From assembly GCA_946410475.1 (NCBI GenBank), contig CAMKAM010000038.1, positions 1 through 10,953 on the forward strand: a stretch of DNA of 10,953 nt, written 5' to 3'. The notes under the pieces were generated by a model. That model was not told where the DNA came from and ran no database searches. It saw nothing but the letters and a program-made list of their open reading frames with translations. The position numbers and the translations under genes were made by a program. This DNA is from an uncultured Bacillota bacterium. Its GTDB lineage: Bacteria > Bacillota > Clostridia > Peptostreptococcales > Anaerovoracaceae. Below are positions 1 through 5,893 of this stretch, in pieces (positions within the stretch are counted from its first letter, which is position 1; the number at the start of each line of letters is the position of its first letter).

Positions 1-2
1 AA

Positions 3-125
3 CTATTCACTAAAGAAGATAATAAACCGATATTCGGTGGTGAAAGTCCAACGATGAGCTTTGCGAGAGAATGTGCTAGCAGAATAGACGGCTTTGAGCA
101 TGCCGACTTCGATCCGCTCGGGTAG
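3..125 (+). CDS. 3' end of an unrecognised protein gene (partial)
   Basis: An open frame enters from the left edge and ends at TAG (123-125). It reads about 40 residues, beginning LFTKEDNKPIFGGES and ending GFEHADFDPLG. The balanced, protein-like composition and the hairpin 15 bases after the stop suggest the C-terminal tail of a real gene. I do not recognise the family and assign no function. Forty codons without a stop could arise by chance, so confidence is moderate. The other two plus-strand frames close within the first 60 bases. Confidence 0.5.
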   Translation, partial: LFTKEDNKPIFGGESPTMSFARECASRIDGFEHADFDPLG

Positions 126-127
126 GT

Positions 128-166
128 TTGAACACTATCTTGAACACAAGCGGGGACGGTGTTCAA
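128..166. repeat. Hairpin after the partial gene, possible REP-like palindrome or weak terminator
   Basis: TTGAACAC occurs at 128-135 and again at 140-147; either copy can pair with GTGTTCAA at 159-166, giving an 8-bp perfect stem with an 11-base loop from the second copy. The loop holds GCGGGGACG. Palindromes with a GGGGACGG core are, from memory, common interspersed repeats in Firmicutes, sometimes linked to REP-type Y1 transposases; that resemblance is an inference. The following bases (CTCCTTTCTT) are only moderately T-rich, so it would be a poor intrinsic terminator for the gene ending at 125. Confidence 0.5.
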
Positions 167-182
167 CTCCTTTCTTGAAATT

Positions 183-314
183 GCAACGGTTACACGTTTT
201 TTGGCAAATTCGAGCCCCGTTGCGGACCTGGCCTCACGACTGACGAGCGATAGCGAAGTCAGAGTGATGGCAGGTCCCATGCAAAGGCTGCAGCAGCTTT
301 GCTGCGTGGCAGCC
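183..314. other. Cluster of three abutting nested hairpins; candidate structured RNA or composite palindromic repeat
   Basis: Helix 1 pairs GCAACGG (183-189) with CCGTTGC (217-223), with an inner GGC/GCC (203-205/214-216). Helix 2 starts on the very next base: GGACCTG (224-230) with CAGGTCC (271-277), then CAC (235-237) with GTG (264-266), then CTGAC (240-244) with GTCAG (258-262), closing a 13-base loop. Helix 3 pairs GGCTGC (286-291) with GCAGCC (309-314), with inner GCAG/CTGC (293-296/302-305) around a 5-base loop. Nested, abutting stems of this kind are typical of structured RNAs or palindromic intergenic repeats. No known RNA family (tRNA, T-box, 6S, SRP, tmRNA) was recognised, and strand is undetermined. 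Confidence 0.5.
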
Positions 315-334
315 GACTGCTATGCTCCACTTTC

Positions 335-403
335 ATAAATGGGAAATTCGTAGGAACAATTCAAATATAGAAAGAGTGTTCCTATCATTTCAACGATTAT
401 CGG
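335..403 (+). repeat. Palindromic dispersed repeat, copy A
   Basis: This 69-base segment aligns without gaps to 10885-10953 with 59 identities. Its core is a stem AGGAACA (352-358) / TGTTCCT (377-383), closed outside by T351-A384, followed by ATCATTTCAACGATT. Relative to copy C the outer stem pair changed from G-C to A-T on both sides, so base pairing is kept. It has no T-tract, so it is not an intrinsic terminator. The orientation is defined by the conserved TTTCAACG that follows the stem. Confidence 0.85.
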
Positions 404-480
404 CATTGGTTTTTGATCAAATGCCGTATTTTGATTGCAGGCGGCTTCGGATGCAGTTTTTCAGAGGCTGTAAGCATTGG

Positions 481-528
481 ATTCATGGGAACAATTTTTC
501 ATATGATCGATTGTTCCCACTTTTTCAA
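481..528 (+). repeat. Palindromic dispersed repeat, copy B
   Basis: ATTCATGGGAACAAT (481-495) matches the ATTCGTGGGAACAAT of copy C except for one base. The stem GGGAACAAT (487-495) / ATTGTTCCC (510-518) is identical to that of copy C, and the loop is also 14 bases but of different sequence (TTTTCATATGATCG). It is followed by ACTTTTTCAACG, sharing the TTTCAACG tail. Only the core is conserved; the flanks differ from A and C. Confidence 0.75.
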
Positions 529-587
529 CGCCGAAGCGTTATTGTGCGGTGCTTTTGGTCTGCGTCATAGTGTAGCTGTCGAATATA

Positions 588-596
588 TGATAGAAT
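588..596 (+). promoter_or_regulatory. Possible extended -10 promoter for the EamA transporter
   Basis: TGATAGAAT fits an extended -10 (TGn plus TAGAAT, one mismatch to TATAAT). It lies about 62 bases before the start codon. No good -35 hexamer is seen 16-18 bases upstream. This is the best candidate in the gap, but it is weak. Confidence 0.35.
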
Positions 597-629
597 GAAT
601 CAAATTAGATTTAAGTGAGATAAGGAAGC

Positions 630-680
630 ATGATCGCTGCCGGGAAATATATAAAACATGGAAAGCAAAGCCGGGTCTAA
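630..680 (+). other. Short upstream reading frame overlapping the EamA start
   Basis: ATG at 630 is preceded by AAGGA at good spacing and opens a 16-codon frame (starting MIAAGKYIKHGK) that ends at TAA 678-680, 20 bases inside the transporter gene in another frame. The transporter start at 658 itself lacks a good ribosome binding site. Translational coupling by re-initiation is possible; it may equally be chance. Confidence 0.25.
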
Positions 681-1569
681 AACGGCATATCTCAAATACA
701 TCATTTCAGTGCTGCTGTTCGGATCGAACGGGATAGCGGCAAGCATGATGGATCTGTCAAGCGTCGAAGTCGTATTCTTCAGATCGACTATTGGCGCTGC
801 TTTGCTTACTGCCATTTTCCTGCTGAAGGGAAACAGATTCGGGCTCGGCGAGCACAAAAGAGACGCGGCGTTCATCATTGGATCAGGCGTGTCGATGGCC
901 GCAGGGTGGATGCTGTTGTTCGAGGCTTACGATCACATAGGAGTAAGCCTCAGCGTGCTGATCAACTACACCGGCCCCGCGATAGTCATAGCGCTTGCGC
1001 CGATACTGTTCAAAGAGAAACTCACTAAAGTGAAAGTGCTCGCATTCCTGTGCGCGGCAGCAGGAGTTTTCCTGATCACGGGCGAGGTGCTCAGTGACGG
1101 CCTGACCGCGTGGGGATTGACATGCGCCATCTTGTCGGCATTCTGCTACGCTGCGACAGTTTCTCTGAACAAGCTGTCGGTCAACATCACAGGGCTGAGG
1201 AACGCGACCCTGCAGCTGTTGGTGTGCGCCGCGTGCGTTGCCGTTTTTCTGCTCTTGAAGCAGGGGCCGCATATAGCCGTCACTGCTTCGGATATCATTC
1301 CGATACTGTGGCTGGGACTGCTCAACACAGGCATCGGCTGCTATCTGTATTTCTCATCCCTGAACAAACTGTCGGCGCAGACGATAGCGATCTGGGGCTA
1401 TATAGAACCGATGTCGGCGGTCGTTCTGTCCGCATTTATCCTGCATGAGACGATGAGCGGACTCCAGTGGGCGGGGGCCGTCCTGATAATCGGAAGCGCC
1501 GTTATGGGAGAACTGCTGCCGGGAGGCCCGGGAGAAAGGGATCTGAAGCGTCAAAAGTCCGATACGTGA
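658..1569 (+). CDS. EamA/DMT-family transporter, 303 residues
   Basis: This is an inner-membrane protein of the drug/metabolite transporter superfamily, with two tandem EamA domains (roughly residues 12-141 and 150-287), each expected to form five membrane helices. Visible marks are the LLFGSNGI start of the first helix, the INYTGPAIVIALAPILFKEKLT segment near 102-123 and the YIEPMSAVVLSAFILHE signature near 248-264. The length fits the usual 290-310. The C-terminal tail is short and polar. Substrate cannot be inferred: relatives export amino acids, nucleosides or other metabolites. An in-frame stop (652-654) makes ATG 658 the first possible start, although its ribosome binding site is poor. 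A gene for a sensor phosphatase follows 73 bases downstream with no clear terminator between, so partial co-transcription is possible. Confidence 0.9.
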   Translation: MESKAGSKTAYLKYIISVLLFGSNGIAASMMDLSSVEVVFFRSTIGAALLTAIFLLKGNRFGLGEHKRDAAFIIGSGVSMAAGWMLLFEAYDHIGVSLSVLINYTGPAIVIALAPILFKEKLTKVKVLAFLCAAAGVFLITGEVLSDGLTAWGLTCAILSAFCYAATVSLNKLSVNITGLRNATLQLLVCAACVAVFLLLKQGPHIAVTASDIIPILWLGLLNTGIGCYLYFSSLNKLSAQTIAIWGYIEPMSAVVLSAFILHETMSGLQWAGAVLIIGSAVMGELLPGGPGERDLKRQKSDT

Positions 1570-1591
1570 TGCAAAAAAGTAATGAAACCTT

Positions 1592-1597
1592 TATAAT
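1592..1597 (+). promoter_or_regulatory. Possible -10 box (TATAAT) upstream of the phosphatase gene
   Basis: A perfect TATAAT lies 45 bases before the phosphatase start. The sequence 17 bases upstream (ATGCAA) is not a good -35. The downstream ribosome binding site is GAGGAG, 7 bases before ATG 1643. A small GTATCC-ggc-GGGTAC fold lies in between. Confidence 0.35.
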
Positions 1598-1642
1598 AGA
1601 GAAAAGGTCAGGTATCCGGCGGGTACAAAGAGGAGATAGTCA

Positions 1643-2983
1643 ATGAGTATGCTTATTTCCAGAATGATAGGCACACTGGCAGTGATACTGTTGCTCGCTT
1701 CCTTCGTAGGAGGAAGCGGCCTTTTCGATAAATTCCTCCAGAGCAAGAGGAGGATATATTATGGTATCATCGCCGGACTCATAGGCGGTCTTTTCGGCAT
1801 GTACGGCAATATATCAGGAGTGGAATTCGAGGGAGCGCTGATCACTGTCAGAGATATGGGCCCGATGTTCGCGGGCTTCATGGGCGGTCCTGTCGGCGGC
1901 CTCATAGCGGGCCTGATCGCCGGCGCCCACCGCCTCTGGATCGGGGGCGTCACCGCGAAGGCGTGCATCATAGCCACATGCTGCATAGGAACTGTATGCG
2001 GCATACTCTCGAGCAAATATCACAGGAATCTGGTAGACCCGCGGATAGCTTTCATAACGGGAGTAGTCTCGGAGGTGTTCCATATCACTCTCCTTCTCAT
2101 CATGGTGAAGCCTTTTCAAACAGCCCTCGCGATAGTCAAGGGGATCGCCGTTCCGTTCATACTCGTCAATGCGCTGGGGTTCACTCTTTTGATATTCATG
2201 CTGAGTTTCATGGAAAAGCAGCGGATGATGACGATAGAACAAGGCAGGATCCAGTCGGATCTGGAGACTGCGAGGGTCATCCAAAGATCGCTGCTTCCGC
2301 CTATCAATGAACAATATCCCGCGCGAGATGAATTCGGCATATGCGGACTGATGGAGCCGGCAAAAGAGGTCGGCGGAGATTTTTACGACTATTTCTTCCT
2401 TGGGAAGGACAAGCTTTGTCTTGTGGTCGCTGACGTATCGGGCAAAGGTATCCCGGCCGCTATGTTCATGGCGACTTCGAAGCAGACGCTGCAGAGCAGC
2501 ATACGCGATATTCCCGATCTTGAAGAGGCTGTAAGGGTCGCGAACAACTCGATGTGCAGCGGCAATGACGCCGATATGTTCGTCACTGCGTGGATAGGCG
2601 TGGTGGATCTCGTAAGCGGAGAGGTCGAATTCATATCGGCAGGGCACAATCCCCCCGTGGTGATAAAAGGCGGCGAAGCCTCATTCATAGAGCAGAAGAG
2701 CGGATTCGTACTTGCGGGACTCGAAGATATCAAGTACAAAAAACAGAAGACCGGGATCGAGCCGGGCGACATACTGCTTCTCTACACCGACGGAGTCACT
2801 GAAGCGGAGAATGTCAAACACGAACTCTTCGGAGATGACAGGCTTTTGGAGAGCTGCAGTAAAGCCACAGAAAAAGACCCTGACGGCGTAATAAGTACCG
2901 TCAGGGAAGATATCGATTCTTATGTGGGCAGAGCCGATCAGTTCGATGATATCACGATGCTCTGCGTACAGCTGCGCTCCTGA
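1643..2983 (+). CDS. Membrane sensor PP2C (SpoIIE-type) serine phosphatase with LytS-like 5TM receptor domain, 446 residues
   Basis: The N-terminal 190 residues are a membrane domain of the 5TMR-LYT type, seen in LytS-like receptors: a first helix at about 6-24, then glycine-rich helices with the conserved MYGNISGVEFEGALITVRD stretch (53-71) and FAGFMGGPVGGLIAG (77-90). A linker helix with ARVIQRSLLP (210-219) leads to a PP2C/SpoIIE domain with metal-binding and core motifs GGDFYD (244-249), ADVSGKG (263-269), SAGHNPP (332-338), LYTDGVTEAEN (380-390) and DDITML (435-440). All expected aspartates are present, so it should be active. The family dephosphorylates anti-sigma factor antagonists (SpoIIAA/RsbV type). 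Neither an antagonist nor an anti-sigma kinase is encoded nearby, so the target is unknown. The start has a GAGGAG site. Confidence 0.92.
   Translation: MSMLISRMIGTLAVILLLASFVGGSGLFDKFLQSKRRIYYGIIAGLIGGLFGMYGNISGVEFEGALITVRDMGPMFAGFMGGPVGGLIAGLIAGAHRLWIGGVTAKACIIATCCIGTVCGILSSKYHRNLVDPRIAFITGVVSEVFHITLLLIMVKPFQTALAIVKGIAVPFILVNALGFTLLIFMLSFMEKQRMMTIEQGRIQSDLETARVIQRSLLPPINEQYPARDEFGICGLMEPAKEVGGDFYDYFFLGKDKLCLVVADVSGKGIPAAMFMATSKQTLQSSIRDIPDLEEAVRVANNSMCSGNDADMFVTAWIGVVDLVSGEVEFISAGHNPPVVIKGGEASFIEQKSGFVLAGLEDIKYKKQKTGIEPGDILLLYTDGVTEAENVKHELFGDDRLLESCSKATEKDPDGVISTVREDIDSYVGRADQFDDITMLCVQLRS
2871..2906 (-). terminator. Intrinsic terminator of the permease gene, inside the phosphatase coding end
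   Basis: CCCTGACGG (2878-2886) and CCGTCAGGG (2898-2906) form a perfect 9-bp stem with an 11-base loop. Read on the minus strand it is followed at once by TCTTTTTCTG (complement of the A-run 2871-2875). It lies 83 bases past the permease stop and inside phosphatase codons for residues about 412-422. Confidence 0.75.
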
Positions 2984-2988
2984 TCTGC

Positions 2989-4350
2989 TTACAGGAATAT
3001 ATACTTGCAGACGAACAGCACCGCGAGGACATACATCAGCGGTGTTATTTTCTTGGCTTTTCCGCAGAGCAGGTTGATGACCACATAGGAGATGCAGCCG
3101 ATCGAGATGCCCTCGGAAATGCTGTAGAAGAGCGGCATCGCTATGATGCAGAGGTAAGCCGGCAGCGTGTCCGTCATTGTGTCCGGATCGAACTTCAGGT
3201 CCTTGATGCCTTCGAACATCAGGAAGCCGACCATGATCAGAGCGGGAGCCGTCGCGAATGAAGGGATCGCGGTGAAGAGGGGCGAGAACAGTGTCGAGAG
3301 CAGGAAGAGTACTCCTGTCGTGATCGCAGTAAGCCCCGTCCGGCCGCCTGCCGCGACGCCGGCGGATGATTCGACGAAAGTAGTCGTAGTGGATGTGCCG
3401 AGGATGGCTCCGCAAGCCGTTGCTATAGCGTCGGAGAGGAGCGCCGGCCTGATGGCGGGAAGGCGTCCGTTCTCGTCGAGCATGCCCGCCTTCGTGCTGA
3501 CACCGATCAGCGTCCCTATCGTATCGAACATGTCGACGAAGAGGAAGGCGAAGATGACCGCTATGAAATTGAATATACCCACATTATGGAAATCTGTTTT
3601 GAAGCATTCACCGAATGTCTTGCTCAGGTCTGAGAAGTCGAAACTGATGAAAGCCGTCGGGATCAGGCTGAAGAATCCATGCGCCGGGTCGGGCGTGTAC
3701 AGCCCGGTGATCTGGCAGAGGATGCCGAGCACCCATGTCGCGATGATGCCGAGAAGTATCGATCCTCTGATGTTTCTGATATACAGAACGGCTGTGAGGA
3801 ACACTCCGATGACCGCCAGCAGCGCGCAGATCCCATGCGTGTGGAAGTCCTGCGTGAAGTTCGTTATCGACACGAGCGTCGACGCATCGACAGCAAGACC
3901 GGCGTTCTGCAGTCCTATGAATGCGATGAAGAGACCGATGCCGACGGACACTCCGCGTTTCAGCGGAAGCGGGATCGCATTGAAGATGGCTTCCCGCACG
4001 TTCGTGAGCGAGAGCAGTATGAAGATCACACCCTCGCAGAATACGGCGAGGAGGGCGACGTGCCACGATATCCCCATGCCGCCTACTACGGTGTATGCGA
4101 GGTAAGCGTTCAGCCCCATGCCTGCCGAGAGCGCGAAGGGGAGGTTTGCCCTGAATCCCATCAGGAAGCAGCCTATCACCGAGGCGAGAGCCGTTGCCAG
4201 CAGAACTGCGTTGGCGTTCATTCCGGCGTCACTGAGTATGCTCGGGTTGACAGCGAGGATATACGCCATCGTCATGAATGTCGTGACCCCCGCGGCGATC
4301 TCCGTCCTTACGGAGGTGTTGTTTTCTTCTAATTTGAATAATCTGTCCAT
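2989..4350 (-). CDS. NCS2/AzgA-type purine permease, 453 residues
   Basis: This is a polytopic inner-membrane nucleobase transporter of the AzgA-like branch of the NCS2 family (PbuG/PbuO/PurP relatives), which take up adenine, guanine or hypoxanthine by proton symport. Hallmarks are the opening FKLEENNTSVRTEIAAGVTT (5-24), GMGLNAYLAYTVV (77-89), DMFDTIGTLIGV (273-284) and the family signature GTSTTTTFVESSAGVAAGGR (318-337) followed by TGLTA. The length is typical (430-460). Exact purine specificity cannot be read from the sequence. Its start matches the family despite a weak ribosome binding site. It has its own strong promoter, but no terminator is visible between mtnA and this gene, so read-through from mtnA is likely. 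It converges on the phosphatase gene, with 5 bases between stop codons. The 5' leader (about 48 bases) is too short for a purine riboswitch. Confidence 0.93.
   Translation of the reverse strand: MDRLFKLEENNTSVRTEIAAGVTTFMTMAYILAVNPSILSDAGMNANAVLLATALASVIGCFLMGFRANLPFALSAGMGLNAYLAYTVVGGMGISWHVALLAVFCEGVIFILLSLTNVREAIFNAIPLPLKRGVSVGIGLFIAFIGLQNAGLAVDASTLVSITNFTQDFHTHGICALLAVIGVFLTAVLYIRNIRGSILLGIIATWVLGILCQITGLYTPDPAHGFFSLIPTAFISFDFSDLSKTFGECFKTDFHNVGIFNFIAVIFAFLFVDMFDTIGTLIGVSTKAGMLDENGRLPAIRPALLSDAIATACGAILGTSTTTTFVESSAGVAAGGRTGLTAITTGVLFLLSTLFSPLFTAIPSFATAPALIMVGFLMFEGIKDLKFDPDTMTDTLPAYLCIIAMPLFYSISEGISIGCISYVVINLLCGKAKKITPLMYVLAVLFVCKYIFL
3017..3054 (+). terminator. Possible intrinsic terminator of the phosphatase gene, inside the permease coding end
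   Basis: AGCACCGC (3017-3024) pairs with GCGGTGTT (3039-3046) as 8 pairs including one G-U, with a 14-base loop, followed on the plus strand by ATTTTCTT. It lies 34 bases past the phosphatase stop. The long loop and interrupted T-tract make it weaker than its minus-strand counterpart. Confidence 0.45.
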
Positions 4351-4380
4351 CCTTGATACCTGTCTTTCTAAGATCTATGT

Positions 4381-4398
4381 GGCAAAGATCTGTTTGCC
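4381..4398 (-). promoter_or_regulatory. Short dyad at the transcription start of the permease gene
   Basis: GGCAAA (4381-4386) and TTTGCC (4393-4398) form a 6-bp perfect inverted repeat around a 6-base loop. It covers about +1 to +18 of the predicted transcript. It may be an operator or a 5' stem-loop. Confidence 0.4.
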
Positions 4399-4405
4399 GG
4401 TTTCT

Positions 4406-4434
4406 ATTATATCAGCGGAAGCACTTCTTGACAA
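4406..4434 (-). promoter_or_regulatory. Sigma-A promoter of the permease gene
   Basis: On the minus strand TTGTCA (4429-4434), a 17-base spacer and a perfect TATAAT (4406-4411). Predicted start of transcription is near 4399, giving a leader of about 48 bases. Confidence 0.75.
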
Positions 4435-4492
4435 AACGCGCGGAGGAGCGATTCGTTGGGGCAAAGGCTGGTAGGGACCTCCCGCTTCGGTC

Positions 4493-5659
4493 TCAGTTTT
4501 CGGTTTCGTTCTTGATCCGGGCAAGTCCATCTTTGAACGGCGGATAGACGATCCCTTTTTCGGTCACTACCGCGGTGATGTATTTCGCGTCGGTGACGTC
4601 GAAAGCCGGATTATAAGTCTTGACGCCCTCGGGTGCCATCCGCTCTTCGTACCACATGGCGGCGATCTCGTCGGGGTCCCTTTCCTCGATGACGATATCG
4701 GCGCCTGTTTCAGTTTCAAGATCTATCGTTGAGGTCGGCACGAACATGTAGAAGGGGATGCCGTATTCTTTCGCGAGTATGGCGACGGCTGAAGTCCCGA
4801 TCTTGTTGGCGCCGTCTCCGTTGGCTGCCATCCTGTCGCAGCCGACGAGCACGGCGTCGACCTTACCGCTCTTCATGACTATGGAGGCCATGTTGTCGCA
4901 GATCAGCGTCACATCGACTCCGTTCTTTGCGAGCTCCCATGAAGTGAGGCGGGCGCCCTGGAGGAGCGGCCTTGTCTCATCAGAGAAAACTTTGAAGTCA
5001 TATCCGCGCTCCTGTCCTAGATGGATGGGCGCGAGAGCTGTTCCGTATCCTGCTGTTGCGAGGACTCCTGCGTTGCAGTGCGTAAGCAGCCCCATTCCCG
5101 GCTCCAGAAGTGAAAGCCCGTATTCCGCCATGCCCATGCAGGCGTCGAAGTCTTCTTTTCTGATGGCTTCGGCTTCGGCGAGAGCTATTTCCGGGAGATC
5201 CGCGTCAATGGGATCGCCGGTGGCTTTTTCGGATCTGCTTACTGCATCGCGAATTACTGTATTGCGGATTACTGCATTACGGCTTACTGCATCGCGAAGG
5301 GCAGCCATCACGCGGTCCACTGCCCACTTGAGATTCACCGCCGTCGGGCGCGCAGAAATCAGATAGTCTGCGTCGCGTTCGATCTCCGCCATGATCTCAA
5401 ATATGGAGTCTGATGCGGAGCCGGCGGAGGATTCGCGGGCGGATCTGCTTACTGCATCTTTTGCTGCTATATAAACACCATAACCTGCGGCCACGCCAAT
5501 GGCCGGCGCGCCGCGGACTTTCAGTTTTTTGATCGCGTCGTACAGCGCTTCGACCGACTCGATCTTTATGAACTTTTCCTCGAGGGGGAGGAGAGTCTGA
5601 TCGAGGATCTCGAGCGTTCCTTCATTCATTCTGACCGGTATGAGATCTGTTACTGACAT
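4493..5659 (-). CDS. mtnA: S-methyl-5-thioribose-1-phosphate isomerase, 388 residues, with repeat-derived insertions
   Basis: MtnA converts methylthioribose-1-phosphate to methylthioribulose-1-phosphate in methionine salvage, or the 5-deoxyribose analogue in 5-deoxyadenosine salvage. It belongs to the eIF2B-related fold. Seen are DQTLLP (20-25), RGAPAIG (49-55), SARPTAVNL (102-110), THCNAG with the catalytic Cys195, and GCDRMAANGDGANKIGT (273-289) with the catalytic Asp275. Usual length is about 345-355; the excess lies in two places, near residues 67-85 and 122-148, both carrying DAVSRS. The second contains four five-residue repeats (RDAVS, RNAVI, RNTVI, RDAVS) from 15-base DNA repeats. The active-site residues are intact, so the enzyme is probably functional. 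A clear AAGGAG (5667-5672) supports the start. No other salvage gene is in the window; a purine permease follows 142 bases downstream. Confidence 0.93.
   Translation of the reverse strand: MSVTDLIPVRMNEGTLEILDQTLLPLEEKFIKIESVEALYDAIKKLKVRGAPAIGVAAGYGVYIAAKDAVSRSARESSAGSASDSIFEIMAEIERDADYLISARPTAVNLKWAVDRVMAALRDAVSRNAVIRNTVIRDAVSRSEKATGDPIDADLPEIALAEAEAIRKEDFDACMGMAEYGLSLLEPGMGLLTHCNAGVLATAGYGTALAPIHLGQERGYDFKVFSDETRPLLQGARLTSWELAKNGVDVTLICDNMASIVMKSGKVDAVLVGCDRMAANGDGANKIGTSAVAILAKEYGIPFYMFVPTSTIDLETETGADIVIEERDPDEIAAMWYEERMAPEGVKTYNPAFDVTDAKYITAVVTEKGIVYPPFKDGLARIKNETEN
5230..5248. repeat. 19-base direct repeat inside mtnA, copy 1
   Basis: CGGATCTGCTTACTGCATC is identical to 5440-5458, 210 bases away, and codes for DAVSRS on the minus strand in both places. 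A looser relative, GGATCTATCTGTTTACTATA, starts at 5684 in the mtnA leader. Confidence 0.85.
5238..5297. repeat. Four in-frame 15-base tandem repeats inside mtnA
   Basis: Units are 5238-5252, 5253-5267, 5268-5282 and 5283-5297. The outer two are identical (CTTACTGCATCGCGA); the inner two are ATTACTGTATTGCGG and ATTACTGCATTACGG. Since 15 is divisible by three the reading frame is kept and 20 residues are added. Confidence 0.9.
5440..5458. repeat. 19-base direct repeat inside mtnA, copy 2
   Basis: Exact second copy of the sequence at 5230-5248, coding for residues 68-73 (DAVSRS). It lies in the first of the two extra segments of the protein. Confidence 0.85.
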
Positions 5660-5702
5660 GTTTGGCTCCTTGGCGGTTCTTTTGGATCTATCTGTTTACT
5701 AT

Positions 5703-5732
5703 ATTGCTGCGAATAACATTGCTGCGAATAAC
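5703..5732. repeat. Two perfect 15-base tandem repeats in the mtnA leader
   Basis: ATTGCTGCGAATAAC is repeated exactly at 5703-5717 and 5718-5732. It lies between the mtnA promoter and start codon. Unit length is the same as that of the repeats inside mtnA and the sequences share partial similarity (TTAC/TAAC, TTGC, GCGA blocks). Confidence 0.9.
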
Positions 5733-5744
5733 GCCTGCATTTCA

Positions 5745-5774
5745 ATAATATGAGGATAAGTGTCGAGATGTCAA
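5745..5774 (-). promoter_or_regulatory. Sigma-A promoter of mtnA
   Basis: On the minus strand a perfect TTGACA (5769-5774), an 18-base spacer and TATTAT (5745-5750). Predicted leader is about 78 bases and includes the two 15-base repeats. Confidence 0.7.
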
Positions 5775-5893
5775 TATCACAACTTGTCACCGTGCTCTAA
5801 TATATGATTTGTGGGGGAAGATTCCGTTTGAGGTGGCAAATTCCGGAGATTTCCCGTGATCCTGCGGTTGGGATTTTGGTCGAAAATAGAGGA

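Larger units (their letters stand above)
126..657. other. 532-base gene-free region dense in inverted repeats
   Basis: No convincing gene lies here. Two short open frames (322-570 and 413-598) run through repeat copies and look accidental. Perfect inverted repeats, left to right, are: TTGAACAC/GTGTTCAA (140-166), GCAACGG/CCGTTGC (183-223), GGACCTG/CAGGTCC (224-277), GGCTGC/GCAGCC (286-314), the stem of repeat copy A (352-383), CGGCATT/AATGCCG (401-426), the stem of copy B (487-518) and AACGC-cgaa-GCGTT (527-540). The final part holds the likely promoter of the transporter gene. The density of perfect stems is far above that of the other gene gaps in the window. Confidence 0.8.

Noticed and set aside
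322..570. 82-codon plus-strand open frame in the first gene gap
   Set aside because: It is made largely of repeat copies A and B, has no ribosome binding site and no recognised similarity; kept only as an observation on the repeats.
1814..2647. Long minus-strand open frame opposite the phosphatase gene
   Set aside because: It is an antisense shadow of a well-supported gene with all PP2C motifs on the plus strand.
4351..4405. Purine riboswitch before the permease gene
   Set aside because: The predicted leader is only about 48 bases, too short for the aptamer, and its conserved loops are absent.
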